Source: CAYMEV01 sp964431655 [NCBI: uncultured bacterium] (GTDB lineage: Bacteria; CAYMEV01). From it: 64,000 nt of DNA. Made by a program: the position numbers and the translations under genes. Positions within the stretch are counted from its first letter, which is position 1, and every line of letters starts with the position of its first letter. The notes under the pieces were generated by a model, which saw only the letters and a list, made by a program, of their open reading frames with translations, was not told where the DNA came from and searched no databases. The DNA lies in NCBI GenBank assembly GCA_964431655.1, contig CAYSKJ010000001.1, positions 47,273 to 111,272 on the forward strand, in the 5' to 3' direction. Below are positions 29,973-41,351 of this stretch, piece by piece.

Positions 29973-32900
29973 ATGTACGCAGGCATCGATGCAGGTTCGC
30001 TGTCATTCAAAATTGTCCTGGCTGAAGATGAGGGGCTCCTGAGAAAAACGGTTTATCATGAAGGAGAGCCCCTAAAAGCATTCAATAGTATTCTTGAGCA
30101 ATTCAGGCTGGATAACGCAGTCATTACCGGCAGATATGGCGCGCTTATTTCCGGCAGGTACAGAATACCTTCCGCTGACCCTGTCAGAGCCCTGCTTTAC
30201 AACCAGCAGTCCAGTGTAAGCCGGATTGTGGATATCGGTGCATCCAGACTCTCCATGATAGAGCTTAAGGGGAAAAAGTTCCACAGGTTAAATACCAATT
30301 CCCTTTGTGCATCAGGAACAGGTGCCTTCCTTGACCAGCAGATGAAACGGATGGGACTGGATTACAGCATGCTGGAAGGCATTGACTTCATTGAAGACCC
30401 CCCTTCCATTGCAACCCGTTGTGCAGTCTTTGCAAAAAGCGACCTTATACACAGACAGCAGGAGGGTTACCCGGTAAAGATGCTGTGGAACGGCCTGGTG
30501 CGTGGAATGGCTGAATCAGCATTTTCCACCCTTTTCAGGGGGAAAAATATCAGCGGGGACATTCTTCTGATAGGCGGTCTGGCAAACAACCGCATATTTG
30601 CAGAATACCTTAAAAGGCTCTGCGATCCAGCTTGTCTTGTAGTTCCCCAGTATTCATCCTATTACCAGGCTGAGTCAAACCTCCTTTACTGTCAGAATAA
30701 TAAGGAGCATAAAAAATATTTTTCTATCCCCGGAATTGCAAAAACCCGGGAAAAGCCGCTTTTAATTGAAACAGAAAAAATAGAAGGGCATTTCTGGGAA
30801 ATGGACTGCTACGGCAATGAGGCTGATATATATTCACTTAAAAAGGGACTGAAAGAAGAAGTCTTTATCGGGGTGGATATCGGCTCCACCAGCACCAAGC
30901 TCGTTGCCGGCGACAGGAATGGAAAGATACTTTTTGGACTTTATAACCGGACCGGGGGCAGGCCTGTTGAAGCTATGAAAAACCTTCTCAGGGGTATAAA
31001 AAGGCTTATTCATGAGTACTCCCTGGAACTTCGGATAAAAGCCATCGGGACCACAGGAAGCGGGAGAAAACTGGTAGGGCATTTTATCGGAGCCGATATG
31101 ATAATAAATGAGATTACAGCCCATTTAAAAGGAGCAGTCAAGGAATACCCGCGCATACAGACGATTTTTGAGATAGGAGGCCAGGATTCCAAGTATATAT
31201 CGGTTGAGGACGGCTGGATGAAAGATGCCAGTATGAACTATGTATGTGCCGCCGGCACAGGATCTTTCATAGAGGAACAAGCGCTGAACCTCGGCCTGAA
31301 ACTGGAAGATATAGAAAAGCTTTGCAACGGAGTCAGCCCTCCGGTATCCAGCGACCGGTGCACCGTTTTCATGGAGCAGGATGCTGTTCAGCTTCTTATA
31401 AACGGTTTTTCAAAGAGCGAAGTAATGGCCAGCATGCTTTATTCTGTATGCAGGAATTATCTTCACAGGGTTGTGCAGTCAAGACCTGTCAGGGAACCAG
31501 TTCTCTTTCTGGGTGCTACATCGAAAAATAAAGGTCTGGTCAGGGCTTTTGAAAATATCATGCAGAAAAGGGTATATACATCTGTCTATGGCCATATAAC
31601 CGGTGCTATAGGTGTTGCAGAGGCTCTAAGGAAAACCCCCCCCCTTGAAACAAGATTCCGGGGGCTGGGTATCAGCGAAGCCGAAGTGGATCTGTCAGAG
31701 GCCAACTGCGGGCTGTGTGCCAACAGATGCAGGATTACACATATGAATATGCCTTCCCTGGGCAAGGCCTTGAGCTGGGGCTATATGTGCGGTAAAGAGC
31801 CCGAAGAAACATCAGCCAGGAAAGTTCATGCCCTGAGATATTTAAAAGAGCTTGAATCCTCCACCTTTGATTCAACAGAAAAAAGAAACGCCGGGGATGC
31901 CGTCTATTACCCCAGAGCCCTGCAGTTCTATTCCCATTATCCCCTGTGGGAGCATTTTTTCAAACAGCTTGGCATCAATATTATACCCTCCATGCAGTCA
32001 GGGGATAAAACAGCCCGGCTGAGCAGGGAGTATGCCATATCCGATTTCTGCTATCCCCTCAAGCTTTCCATCGGCCATGTCGTGAACCTGGTAAAGGATA
32101 ATAAAATGCCTGTATTTCTGCCCTGCAATATACAGGATACCCCTAACCCGAAGACCAGGAAGAGCCATTTCTGCCCGATCAGCCAGGGACTTCCGTCAAT
32201 AATAAAAAATACCCTCCAGTACAATAATCTACCGAGTGATTTTCTCTTAAGCCCGGTTGTAGATTTTGAAAAAAGCCTGGAGGAAAACTCTGAAAGTATC
32301 TGCAGAGAGCTTCGCAGGCATTTCAGCTTTTCCCGTAAATCAGTAAAGGAAGCCTTCAGAAAAGCAGTCATATACTATGATAGCATGATCTTGAAAAGAA
32401 TAAAAAGGGGCAGGGAGATTATTACAGAGCATCGTAAAAAGAAAGTCAATAGCCTGGTTCTGCTGGGAAGGCCTTATAATATCTTTGACGGGGTTTTGAA
32501 CCAGAAAATTCCCAGGAGCTTAAGCCGGTTCGGCCTTGATATTATCCCGGGAGATTTCATCCCGGTTGAGCGTTCTGACATAGGACCCGATACCTCTGAC
32601 CTGTACTGGGCCTATAGCCAGCATCTTGCAGCATGTGCAGAATTCATCCGGGATGAGCCGGGGCTTTATCCGGTATACCTGACAAATTTCAGCTGCGGTC
32701 CTGATTCTTTTCTCTTAAGTCTTCTGGAAAAGATTATGGGTAAAAAACCCTTCCTGGTGCTGGAGCTTGATGAGCTCGGAGGTGATGCCGGCTATATTAC
32801 AAGGCTGGAAGCCTTCTATGACAGGATAGAGGCCTGCAGGAACAGATCCCCGGAGAAAGAGGAAAAGCCTTCCCTGAAGATTAATCTTTGCAGGAGCATA

Positions 32901-34043
32901 AACGGCCACCGCCTGTTCATACCCCCTATGCACCCCTTTGCCACAAAACTGCTGAGCCATGCCTTCAGGGCCTTTGACATTGAGGCGGTGGCAATGCTTA
33001 AGGAGGATATGCATACCTTTTCCCTGGGCAGGTCTGTTGTAAGGGGTTCTGAATGCATGCCGGCAGCATCCACCATCGGTTCTTTTCTGCATTATATTGA
33101 AAGCTCCAGAGTCAGGGGAAAGGCGAAAAACCTGCTGTTTATGCCCTGCACCTCAGGCCCCTGCAGATTCGGACAGTATGCAAGGCTTCATGGCAGTATC
33201 ATAAGTGACCGTGGTATTGATGCTGAAGTTTTTTCGCCTTCAAGCGAGGATAATTACGGCAGTCTCGGGGGCAGACTGCGTATACACCTCCTCAAAAGCG
33301 TTATAGTTGCAGATGTCCTTACGAAGCTGGGTTGCGCATTAAGGCCATGGGAGACAAAAGGCGGGGAAACGGATGCCATAATAGCAAAATATACCGGTCT
33401 GCTGGCTGAGGCCTTTGAAAAGAGGGCGGATATATGTAAGCTTCTCAAATCTCTCAGCAGGGATCTTCATTCGGTGAATACGGACAGGAAAAAGAAAAAG
33501 CCTCTTATAGGAATTGTTGGAGAGATATATGTCAGGAATTCCCCCTTTTCCAATAATAATCTCATTGGCAATATAGAGAAAAACGGCGGGGAGGCATGGC
33601 TCTGCTCATCCCTGGAATGGATGTATTATACAGGCTATATATGGCGTCTGGGCCGCAGGACTCTCTGCAGTCTGCTTAAAAACTCTCTTTCAGCCAGGAT
33701 CCTGAGTTTCCTGGAACACCGTTACATGAACATATTCAGCGATATGCTTAAGAGCAGAAGGGAACCCGATATAACTCAGATTCTTGATGCTGGAAAGGAA
33801 TACATACCTCTGGAGTTTACGGGTGAAGCCATACTGACTATCGGCAGAGGCATTCATTTTATAAAACAGGGAGCCGACATGATAGTGAATGTTTCGCCTT
33901 TTACATGCATGCCCGGCGCTATAAGCAGTGCTATCTTCAGAAATATATCAAAGATATACAAAGTGCCGGTCATATCGGTCTTTTATGACGGAGAGACTGA
34001 TTTTAACGAACTTTTAAGCACATATATAAATAATATAAATTGA
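29973..34043 (+). CDS. Fused BadF/BadG-type CoA-enzyme activase, copy 2
   Basis: Same sequence as at 5412; 1356 residues. Two ATPase domains (about 1-250 and 298-560), a Cys cluster at 579-586, then DUF2229-like and dehydratase-D-component-like regions to the C-terminus. ATP-dependent electron activation is the known role of HgdC-type domains; for this fused family the acceptor is unknown. No separate 2-hydroxyacyl-CoA dehydratase or benzoyl-CoA reductase subunit is encoded nearby, so the protein is an orphan here. It is set between a sensor kinase and lnt, which does not point to a pathway. Confidence 0.88.
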   Translation: MYAGIDAGSLSFKIVLAEDEGLLRKTVYHEGEPLKAFNSILEQFRLDNAVITGRYGALISGRYRIPSADPVRALLYNQQSSVSRIVDIGASRLSMIELKGKKFHRLNTNSLCASGTGAFLDQQMKRMGLDYSMLEGIDFIEDPPSIATRCAVFAKSDLIHRQQEGYPVKMLWNGLVRGMAESAFSTLFRGKNISGDILLIGGLANNRIFAEYLKRLCDPACLVVPQYSSYYQAESNLLYCQNNKEHKKYFSIPGIAKTREKPLLIETEKIEGHFWEMDCYGNEADIYSLKKGLKEEVFIGVDIGSTSTKLVAGDRNGKILFGLYNRTGGRPVEAMKNLLRGIKRLIHEYSLELRIKAIGTTGSGRKLVGHFIGADMIINEITAHLKGAVKEYPRIQTIFEIGGQDSKYISVEDGWMKDASMNYVCAAGTGSFIEEQALNLGLKLEDIEKLCNGVSPPVSSDRCTVFMEQDAVQLLINGFSKSEVMASMLYSVCRNYLHRVVQSRPVREPVLFLGATSKNKGLVRAFENIMQKRVYTSVYGHITGAIGVAEALRKTPPLETRFRGLGISEAEVDLSEANCGLCANRCRITHMNMPSLGKALSWGYMCGKEPEETSARKVHALRYLKELESSTFDSTEKRNAGDAVYYPRALQFYSHYPLWEHFFKQLGINIIPSMQSGDKTARLSREYAISDFCYPLKLSIGHVVNLVKDNKMPVFLPCNIQDTPNPKTRKSHFCPISQGLPSIIKNTLQYNNLPSDFLLSPVVDFEKSLEENSESICRELRRHFSFSRKSVKEAFRKAVIYYDSMILKRIKRGREIITEHRKKKVNSLVLLGRPYNIFDGVLNQKIPRSLSRFGLDIIPGDFIPVERSDIGPDTSDLYWAYSQHLAACAEFIRDEPGLYPVYLTNFSCGPDSFLLSLLEKIMGKKPFLVLELDELGGDAGYITRLEAFYDRIEACRNRSPEKEEKPSLKINLCRSINGHRLFIPPMHPFATKLLSHAFRAFDIEAVAMLKEDMHTFSLGRSVVRGSECMPAASTIGSFLHYIESSRVRGKAKNLLFMPCTSGPCRFGQYARLHGSIISDRGIDAEVFSPSSEDNYGSLGGRLRIHLLKSVIVADVLTKLGCALRPWETKGGETDAIIAKYTGLLAEAFEKRADICKLLKSLSRDLHSVNTDRKKKKPLIGIVGEIYVRNSPFSNNNLIGNIEKNGGEAWLCSSLEWMYYTGYIWRLGRRTLCSLLKNSLSARILSFLEHRYMNIFSDMLKSRREPDITQILDAGKEYIPLEFTGEAILTIGRGIHFIKQGADMIVNVSPFTCMPGAISSAIFRNISKIYKVPVISVFYDGETDFNELLSTYINNIN

Positions 34044-34048
34044 AAGCA

Positions 34049-35563
34049 ATGAACAGGGAATATATAAGGTATTTTATTTTAGCCCTTTCGGGAATCCTCA
34101 TGGGATTGTCCAGGGATAATGCATGGCTCTTTGTGTTTTCACTTTTTGCACTCCTGCCCCTCATCTATTATACCGTTTTGTCAAAAAGCGCCTTTTCTGC
34201 TTTTATTTCGGGTATTTTCTATGGTTTTTCCTACAATATGTTCTGTATATACTGGATAATCAATACCATGGTGAATTATGGCGGTCTCAGCATGATGGAG
34301 GCTGTTTTTGTCCTGATTCTCCTGTGCATCTATTTAGCCCTGTTCTGGGGTGTTTTTGCCATGCTGATACATCATGCCTCAAAAAGGGGTATTTCCATTT
34401 TCATTCTGCCTGGTGCCTGGGTACTGCTGGAATATGTCATATCCTTTCTTTTTACCGGGTTTCCCTGGACACTTCTGGGCTACAACTGGGGCAGAAGCCT
34501 TTTATTCATACAGCTTCTTGATATAGGGGGAGTATATATGCTTTCCTTTTTGCTGGTTTTTATAAATGTGCTTCTATTCCGTATATGGATGGAAGGGTCT
34601 AAAAGGAGGGATATTGCCTTATTAATCATGACTGTATCCCTTATTTCATGCTACGGTTTTTCCAGGCTCACGTATTTCGGGCGTGCCGAACCAGCAGATA
34701 CCAAGACCATTGCCATGATACAGACCAATATAGACCAGGGTGAGAAGATGGACCGTAGAAAAAGGTTCGAGATACTGGACGGCATGCTTGCTTATCTGGA
34801 GAGATTTGTCACACTGGAAACTGACCTTATTGTATATCCGGAGACAGCATTCAATATAAATATCAGAGATACCGGTTACTTTTATAACCTAATAAACTGG
34901 GCCCGGGATAACAGCAAACCGGTTCTTGCCGGAACCATCGATTACAGGTCGGAGGGCGGCAATATCCTTTATTTCAATGCAAGCATGTTTACTGAAAAAG
35001 GCAACTACAGTTTTTATCACAAAATCCACCTGGTACCCTTCGGTGAATACCTGCCCCTGGCAAACCTTCCCATAATAAAGAATTTAAGGAATATTGTACC
35101 CTCAGACACGGACAGGGGCAGGGACAGGACAATATTCTGCGACAGCTCCGGTTTCTGTTTCATAACACCCATATGTTTCGAGATTATATTTCCTGAAGAA
35201 GTTGCAGGCTGGGCCTCTGATAATGCCGATGCCATTATTACACTGACTAATGACGCATGGTTCGGCAGGACCAAGGCATCCCTGCAGCATTTTGACAAGG
35301 TCATCTTCAGGGCAGTGGAAAACCGAAGGCCTTCCCTGATGCTTGCCAATACCGGTGTTTCCGGTTTCGTTGATATTACGGGCAGGCCCTACAGCATGAC
35401 AGGTTTGTTTTCTGAAGAAATAGTCGTTGATAGAATGCATCTTTATGAAAAAAGTAAAACCTTATGGAATATCATTTATAAATACAATATACTTTTTTAC
35501 ATAGTACTGACTTTATTGCCTGCTTATGTAAAAAAGCCGGGGGAGACTCAGAATGAGATATAA
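34049..35563 (+). CDS. lnt: Apolipoprotein N-acyltransferase, copy 2
   Basis: Same sequence as at 9488. Membrane domain plus carbon-nitrogen hydrolase domain, triad E265-K325-C376. Having lspA, lgt and lnt in one co-directional run puts the whole lipoprotein maturation pathway under one likely transcript. The start is at ATG 34049, 5 bases after the activase stop. Confidence 0.93.
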   Translation: MNREYIRYFILALSGILMGLSRDNAWLFVFSLFALLPLIYYTVLSKSAFSAFISGIFYGFSYNMFCIYWIINTMVNYGGLSMMEAVFVLILLCIYLALFWGVFAMLIHHASKRGISIFILPGAWVLLEYVISFLFTGFPWTLLGYNWGRSLLFIQLLDIGGVYMLSFLLVFINVLLFRIWMEGSKRRDIALLIMTVSLISCYGFSRLTYFGRAEPADTKTIAMIQTNIDQGEKMDRRKRFEILDGMLAYLERFVTLETDLIVYPETAFNINIRDTGYFYNLINWARDNSKPVLAGTIDYRSEGGNILYFNASMFTEKGNYSFYHKIHLVPFGEYLPLANLPIIKNLRNIVPSDTDRGRDRTIFCDSSGFCFITPICFEIIFPEEVAGWASDNADAIITLTNDAWFGRTKASLQHFDKVIFRAVENRRPSLMLANTGVSGFVDITGRPYSMTGLFSEEIVVDRMHLYEKSKTLWNIIYKYNILFYIVLTLLPAYVKKPGETQNEI

Positions 35564-38294
35564 AGACGGTATAGAAAGGGAAAATCTGAAGCTGGAAGGC
35601 ATCCAGGCAGTAGCATGGCACAGTATCGGAACAGAAAAGGCATACAGCAAGCTATATACAGACCCGAACGGCCTTGAGGAAAAAGAAGCAGGCATCAGGC
35701 TTGACGAGTTCGGTGAAAACTCTCTCCCGCCAAAAGAACCTCCTTCAATGACTGAAATATTCCTGCATCAATTTAAAAGCCCGCTAATTTATATACTCAT
35801 CTTTGCAGGTTTTATTGCTTTGCTTATAAATGAAATAACCGATGCGGCCTTTATATTAGGTATAATTATGCTTAACAGTGTCCTGGGAACCTACCAGGAG
35901 TATAATGCCGAGAAAAGCGCCGCTTCCCTTCAAAATATGATTAAATTGCAGGCAAAGGTAAGAAGAAACGGGCGCGAGCAGACCATATCATCCAGGGATA
36001 TTGTTCCGGGCGATATAGTTATGCTGGAATCGGGAGACAGGGTTCCTGCTGATATGCTGCTGACAGAAAATAATAATATCTCTGTGGATGAATCCTTCCT
36101 CACCGGAGAAAGCAGGCCGGTCTTAAAGACTTCAGGTGCACTGGATAAGGATACCCCGCTGGCTGACAGGCTTAATGTCCTGTATGCCGGTTCAACTGTG
36201 GTCTCAGGCAGAGGTACGGGTATTGTCTATAAAACAGGCCTGAATACGGAGGTCGGGCAGATCGCAAGTTCCGTAAACCTTTCTGAACCGGCCAAGCCGC
36301 CGCTGGTCATACGCATGGAAAAATTCAGCAGGAATATCTCTTTTGCTGTTATCGGGGCATGCCTGATTCTTTCAGTTATTGCTGTCAGCAGGAATATGCC
36401 CTTTGCCGATATTGTTTTCATGGCAGTGGCCCTTGCTGTATCTGCCATACCTGAGGGTTTGCCTGTTGCCCTTACTGTAGCACTGTCTATAGGAACAAAA
36501 AGGATGGCTGACAGGAATGTTATTGTAAGAAAGCTCACAGCAGTCGAGGGACTTGGAAGCTGTACCTACATAGCGTCGGACAAGACGGGAACCCTTACCC
36601 TTAATAAACAGCTGGTGAGAATAGCGGTTCTGCCCGATGAAAAGGCCTTCACCATAACAGGGGATGAAATATCCGGGGAAGGTGAGATACTTGGGGAAGA
36701 CAGCCTTAAGCCCGATGCCCGGGAAAGCAGTCTGATACTGCGTATTGCCGAAGCTGTATCCGTAACAAATGAAGCATCCCTTTATAAAAAGGAAGGAAAC
36801 TGGGCTTACAGCGGTGATGCTGTGGATGCGGCCCTCCTTGCTTTCTCAGTAAAAGCAGGCCTTGAACCCGATAAAATTAAACGGGGTATAAAAATTATCA
36901 GCGATATACCTTATGAGAGTGAAAACCGCCTGTCTGCAACTCTTTATTCCAGGGACGGCAGGGTATATACTGCGGTAAAGGGGGCCTCAGAGGCTGTTAT
37001 TCCCTTTTGTGAGCAGATAATCGATAAAAATGGCAAGCGGAGCATAGAGAGGGATAAAATGATGGGCATAGCTGATAATCTTGCCTCAGAAGGATACAGG
37101 GTGCTTGCGGTGGCCTATTCCGAACATGGACCTGAAGAAAGGGATATGGATTTCAATATAAGAAATCTGGGCAGATTGACCCTTGCCGGTTTTATCGGCA
37201 TGATTGACCCTCTTAGATCTGATGCTGCCCAGGCAGTAATGGAGGCATATGGGGCAGGGGTTATTGTATCCATGGTAACAGGTGACCATCCTGCCACAGC
37301 CCTTGCCATTGCCAAAAAAATCGGCATAGCTGACAATTACAAAGATGTGGTGACCGGAGCAGAGCTTGACAGAATAGGCCCTCCAGAAGTACCGGAATTT
37401 TTTGAAAGGGTAAAGCATGCCAGGGTTTTTGCAAGGGTCACTCCGATGCAGAAGCTTGAGATAGTGGAAGCACTGCTTAGACTCGGGCATTTTGTTGCTG
37501 TTACCGGAGACGGGATAAACGATGCCCCTGCATTGAAAAGGGCCAGCATTGGCGTAGCCATGGGCAGCGGAACGGATGTTACCAAAGAGACTGCTTCCAT
37601 AATCATTACCGATGATAAGTTCTCATCCATAGTATCGGGCATTGAAGAAGGAAGGATTGCCTATGACAATGTCAGGAAAGTAATTTACCTTCTCCTCTCC
37701 ACCGGTACTGCCGAAATCCTTTTATTTATACTTGCCATGATATTCAATCATCCTTTGCCCCTGCTTGCTGTCCAGATACTCTGGCTAAACCTGGTAACCA
37801 ACGGTATACAGGATATTGCCCTTGCCTTTGAAAAGGGAGAGAAGGATATAATGCTGAGGAAGCCAAAGAGGCCGGATGAAGGCATATTTAACATCCCGAT
37901 GATAAAGCAGGTACTGATATCAGGTTTTTCAATGGGGTTTATTGCTTTTTTCGCCTGGGACTATTTTTTAAGAACCGGGTATAATGAGGCCTACAGCCGC
38001 AGTCTTGTCCTTATGCTCATGGTTCTCATGCAGAACATTCACCTGTTTAACTGCCGCTCTGAAAGCAACTCTGCCTTCAGGGTTCCTCTGAGCAATAATT
38101 ATATTCTGCTGGCAGGCCTGCTTGCGGCCCAGACAATACATGTCCTCTCTACAAGGATTCCTTTCATGCAGAACCTGCTCGGGATTGAAGCCATTAGATT
38201 CTATGAATGGCTGAACCTTCTCCTGCTCAGTTTTTTACTTCTTGCTATTATGGAGCTTTACAAGCTTGCAGATCATATTATCAAAAAAGCTTGA
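35553..38294 (+). CDS. P-type cation-transporting ATPase (P2 type), copy 2
   Basis: Same sequence as at 10992; 913 residues, D343 as the phosphorylation site. An N-terminal cation-ATPase domain (about 15-85) precedes the first membrane pair. The helix-6 Asp of SERCA is Asn here (NLVTNG), which bears on ion choice. With the neighbouring osmolyte genes kamA-ablB, a role in ion balance under salt stress is possible but only inferred. Confidence 0.92.
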   Translation: MRYKDGIERENLKLEGIQAVAWHSIGTEKAYSKLYTDPNGLEEKEAGIRLDEFGENSLPPKEPPSMTEIFLHQFKSPLIYILIFAGFIALLINEITDAAFILGIIMLNSVLGTYQEYNAEKSAASLQNMIKLQAKVRRNGREQTISSRDIVPGDIVMLESGDRVPADMLLTENNNISVDESFLTGESRPVLKTSGALDKDTPLADRLNVLYAGSTVVSGRGTGIVYKTGLNTEVGQIASSVNLSEPAKPPLVIRMEKFSRNISFAVIGACLILSVIAVSRNMPFADIVFMAVALAVSAIPEGLPVALTVALSIGTKRMADRNVIVRKLTAVEGLGSCTYIASDKTGTLTLNKQLVRIAVLPDEKAFTITGDEISGEGEILGEDSLKPDARESSLILRIAEAVSVTNEASLYKKEGNWAYSGDAVDAALLAFSVKAGLEPDKIKRGIKIISDIPYESENRLSATLYSRDGRVYTAVKGASEAVIPFCEQIIDKNGKRSIERDKMMGIADNLASEGYRVLAVAYSEHGPEERDMDFNIRNLGRLTLAGFIGMIDPLRSDAAQAVMEAYGAGVIVSMVTGDHPATALAIAKKIGIADNYKDVVTGAELDRIGPPEVPEFFERVKHARVFARVTPMQKLEIVEALLRLGHFVAVTGDGINDAPALKRASIGVAMGSGTDVTKETASIIITDDKFSSIVSGIEEGRIAYDNVRKVIYLLLSTGTAEILLFILAMIFNHPLPLLAVQILWLNLVTNGIQDIALAFEKGEKDIMLRKPKRPDEGIFNIPMIKQVLISGFSMGFIAFFAWDYFLRTGYNEAYSRSLVLMLMVLMQNIHLFNCRSESNSAFRVPLSNNYILLAGLLAAQTIHVLSTRIPFMQNLLGIEAIRFYEWLNLLLLSFLLLAIMELYKLADHIIKKA

Positions 38295-38520
38295 TGAAAA
38301 TTGGAATATATGTTAATATATAATCAAGTTTGGATTTTTTTCAGTTTTGGTAAGTGGTTTTTACAGGCATAATACCTGGTTTAATGGTTATTTTATTATA
38401 TTTTGGGTGATTTATATTCCGGGAGTAATTTCTTGAAATCTCCCCAGAACCTTTCATCCAATTAATTTAATCAAAAGAATCCACCTGCCCAGATTAAAAA
38501 TTATGGAGGTGAAGAAACTG

Positions 38521-39852
38521 ATGATTAACAAATCTACAGCTTTGAAAAAGCTGGCAAAAAAAATAGATCCTGATATAGCAAAAAACAGCTGGTATCAGTG
38601 GAAATGGCATATCAGGAACAGCATCAGGGATATCAGTACCTTTGAAAACCTGCTGGATATAAGGTTTTCAAAACAGGAAAGGGAGTTTTATGAAAATACC
38701 TGCAAAAAATTCCCCATGTCCATAACCCCTTATTATTTGTCTTTGATAGACGTGGATGATTTCAGGCATGACCCTGTCTTCAGGCAGTCCTTCCCATCAA
38801 GGGAGGAGCTTGTTATCAATCGTTATGACATGAAAGACCCTCTTTCCGAGGATAAGGACAGTCCTGTGGAGGGGGTAACACACCGGTACCCGGACAGGGT
38901 GCTTTTCCACATATCCAATATATGCTCGATGTACTGCAGGCACTGCACCAGGAAGAGAAAAGTCGGGGATATTGACTATATACCTGACAGAAAGACTATC
39001 AAAAAAGGCATAGATTATATCAGCAGAACACCCCGGGTAAGGGATGTACTGCTTTCGGGAGGAGACCCCCTTATGCTTTCCGACGAGTACCTGGAATGGA
39101 TACTTAAGGAACTCAGGGCTATTCCCCATGTGGAGATAATCAGGATAGGTACAAGGATGCCAGTCGTCCTGCCTTACAGGATTACCGACGAGCTTGTGGA
39201 CATGCTTAAAAAGTATAATCCTTTGTGGCTTAATACTCATTTCAACCATCCAAGGGAGATAACAGCCTCTTCAAAGAAGGCTCTGGCCAGGCTTGCTGAT
39301 GCTGGTATACCTCTCGGGAACCAGTCAGTACTTCTTTCAGGGGTAAATGACTGTCCAAGGATTATGAAAAATCTTGTCCACAAGCTTGTAGCCAACCGGG
39401 TAAGGCCCTATTATCTTTATCAGTGCGATCTTTCCGAAGGTTTAGAGCACTTCAGAACCCCTGTGGGCAAAGGTATTGAGATAATTGAGAATCTTATCGG
39501 CCATACCACGGGTTTTGCAGTTCCGACCTATGTCATAGATGCCCCCGGAGGCGGGGGGAAGATACCCATAATGCCCAATTACCTGATCAGCTGGTCCACT
39601 AACAAGGTTGTGCTGAGGAATTTTGAAGGTGTTATTACAACATATAAGGAACCTGATTCCTATGAGCCTATATTCTGCGACAGAAAATGTGACGATTGTG
39701 TTCTTCCTCTGAAAACCGATGAAGCCGAAGAATCAAAAGCTATTGGCATAAGCCAGCTTTTATCGGATTATGATAATACAATATCCCTTGTTCCCCAGGA
39801 TAATGAAAGAATCAGCAGGCGGGAAGGCCAGGACGGGGAATCAGGGGATTAA
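38521..39852 (+). CDS. kamA: Lysine 2,3-aminomutase, copy 2
   Basis: Same sequence as at 13960; 443 residues. Radical-SAM Cys 135/139/142 and PLP lysine K347. The ribosome site GGAGGTG at 38505-38511 decides start 38521. The 226 bases upstream (38295-38520) are AT-rich and hold no gene; a weak CATAAT at 38368-38373 is the best -10 candidate but lacks a good -35. Confidence 0.94.
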   Translation: MINKSTALKKLAKKIDPDIAKNSWYQWKWHIRNSIRDISTFENLLDIRFSKQEREFYENTCKKFPMSITPYYLSLIDVDDFRHDPVFRQSFPSREELVINRYDMKDPLSEDKDSPVEGVTHRYPDRVLFHISNICSMYCRHCTRKRKVGDIDYIPDRKTIKKGIDYISRTPRVRDVLLSGGDPLMLSDEYLEWILKELRAIPHVEIIRIGTRMPVVLPYRITDELVDMLKKYNPLWLNTHFNHPREITASSKKALARLADAGIPLGNQSVLLSGVNDCPRIMKNLVHKLVANRVRPYYLYQCDLSEGLEHFRTPVGKGIEIIENLIGHTTGFAVPTYVIDAPGGGGKIPIMPNYLISWSTNKVVLRNFEGVITTYKEPDSYEPIFCDRKCDDCVLPLKTDEAEESKAIGISQLLSDYDNTISLVPQDNERISRREGQDGESGD

Positions 39853-39854
39853 TC

Positions 39855-40712
39855 ATGGACAGCATTGAGATCATTGGAGCTGGAAGCATTATCCAGCACG
39901 GGACTTACAATAACAGAATATACCTTATGAAACTTAACCCCGGGGATTACCCCGGGATTATACCGGTAATGGAAGAGAAAGCCGCCCGGGAAGGTTATGG
40001 CAAGATAACCGCAAAGGTCCCTGCCTCGGTTTATGATGGCTTTGTCAGCTCGGGCTACAAAAAGGAAGCTTTTATCCCCAGGTATTTTCCTGATGAAACA
40101 GACCTGTATTTTGTTTCGAGGTTTCTGGATGTTAAAAGGGCTGTCGATCCCAGGGAAGAGCGCTGTGACGATGTTGTAAGCACGGCTATCTCCAGGGAAA
40201 AATCCAGCCGGCCCCGGTCCCTTCAAGACCCCTATTCATGCCGTCTGCTTGACGACAGGGATGTACAGCACATAACCGAGGTCTATAAACAGGTTTTCAA
40301 AACCTATCCCTTTCCCATCTTTGACTGCAAATACATTAAAAAGACCATGAAGGAAAACCTCATCTATTTTGGAGTATTCCTTGACAAAAAAGAGCTGGTA
40401 TCGGTTTCATCCACAGAGATGGACATGGAGAATAAAAGCGTTGAAATGACAGACTTCAGCACCCTTCCTGAGTACCGGGGGAATGGCTTTGCAGCCTGTC
40501 TCCTGTCCAGGATGGAGGAGGAGATGGACCGCATGGGGATAAGAACCTTCTATACCATCGCCAGGAGCATGTCCTACGGAATGAATATAACCTTCGCCAA
40601 AAACAGCTATATTTATAGCGGAAGGCTTGTTAACAACACTAATATAAGCGGAAGCATAGAGAGCATGAATATCTGGTACAAAATCAGGGAGCATCGGAAC
40701 AAGTCCAAATAA
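39855..40712 (+). CDS. ablB: Beta-lysine N6-acetyltransferase, copy 2
   Basis: Same sequence as at 15294; 285 residues, GNAT fold, acetyl-CoA loop at 204-211. With KamA it should make N-epsilon-acetyl-beta-lysine from lysine and acetyl-CoA in the cytoplasm. The pair is known from methanogens and several bacteria as a salt-induced osmolyte system. Confidence 0.9.
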   Translation: MDSIEIIGAGSIIQHGTYNNRIYLMKLNPGDYPGIIPVMEEKAAREGYGKITAKVPASVYDGFVSSGYKKEAFIPRYFPDETDLYFVSRFLDVKRAVDPREERCDDVVSTAISREKSSRPRSLQDPYSCRLLDDRDVQHITEVYKQVFKTYPFPIFDCKYIKKTMKENLIYFGVFLDKKELVSVSSTEMDMENKSVEMTDFSTLPEYRGNGFAACLLSRMEEEMDRMGIRTFYTIARSMSYGMNITFAKNSYIYSGRLVNNTNISGSIESMNIWYKIREHRNKSK

Positions 40713-40713
40713 A

Positions 40714-40741
40714 AAAAGGCCCTCCGCCGGGAGGGCCTTTT
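40714..40741. terminator. Bidirectional rho-independent terminator, copy 2
   Basis: Same 12-bp perfect stem and 4-base loop as at 16153, between convergent ablB and the small secreted-protein gene. Functional in both directions by its T runs. Confidence 0.93.
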
Positions 40742-40759
40742 AATATAAATGCTTTTTAT

Positions 40760-41266
40760 TTACGGCGTAGAGGGGCTTGCTTCATCATCATCATCATCCA
40801 GGATTTCCAGCGCCACATAGACCGTTGCCCCTGTTACCCCAGTAATAAGAGCGATACCGACAGGCGAGAGGAAAAAGATACCGGCAGGGCTGGTATTGAG
40901 CAGTAAATTCAGGTCAATCAGAACCGCTTCTTCACCGATTATCAGTCTGCCCTGAACATAATAGCTGGAAGCTTCTGTTGTCTCGTCTACAGTATGGCTG
41001 CGGGTGAAAGACTTGACGCGGACTCTGATATCGAATTCACCCGGGGGCACGCTGTCAATCATGTAATAACCCGTATCATCAGTATAACCAGAAGGATATT
41101 CATTTCCTTCATTGTCAATCAGGAAGATTGTCCCGTTTTTTACTGCAGTTTCGCCGTCCCTGTAGAATAGGAAACCTGAAACCTTGGCTGCGGATACAGC
41201 AGGAACAAGAACGAAAAGGTTGATAATACAGAATATCAACAAGTATATCAGTAAAAATTTTCTCAT
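40760..41266 (-). CDS. Small secreted or membrane-anchored protein with carboxypeptidase-regulatory-like domain, copy 2
   Basis: Same sequence as at 16199; 168 residues, start ATG 41266 after AGGGAGGA. Signal peptide, transthyretin-like beta domain, C-terminal hydrophobic helix and acidic tail. It begins 85 bases after the ftsY stop and ends at the shared terminator, so it may be the last gene of the kinase-led operon. No function recognised. Confidence 0.75.
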   Translation of the reverse strand: MRKFLLIYLLIFCIINLFVLVPAVSAAKVSGFLFYRDGETAVKNGTIFLIDNEGNEYPSGYTDDTGYYMIDSVPPGEFDIRVRVKSFTRSHTVDETTEASSYYVQGRLIIGEEAVLIDLNLLLNTSPAGIFFLSPVGIALITGVTGATVYVALEILDDDDDEASPSTP

Positions 41267-41351
41267 AAAAATCCTCCCTGGGAAATTAACGTAGTTAAAA
41301 TAAATAATATTATGCAATAGCTATTCTGTCAATAGAATAATTCAAATATTT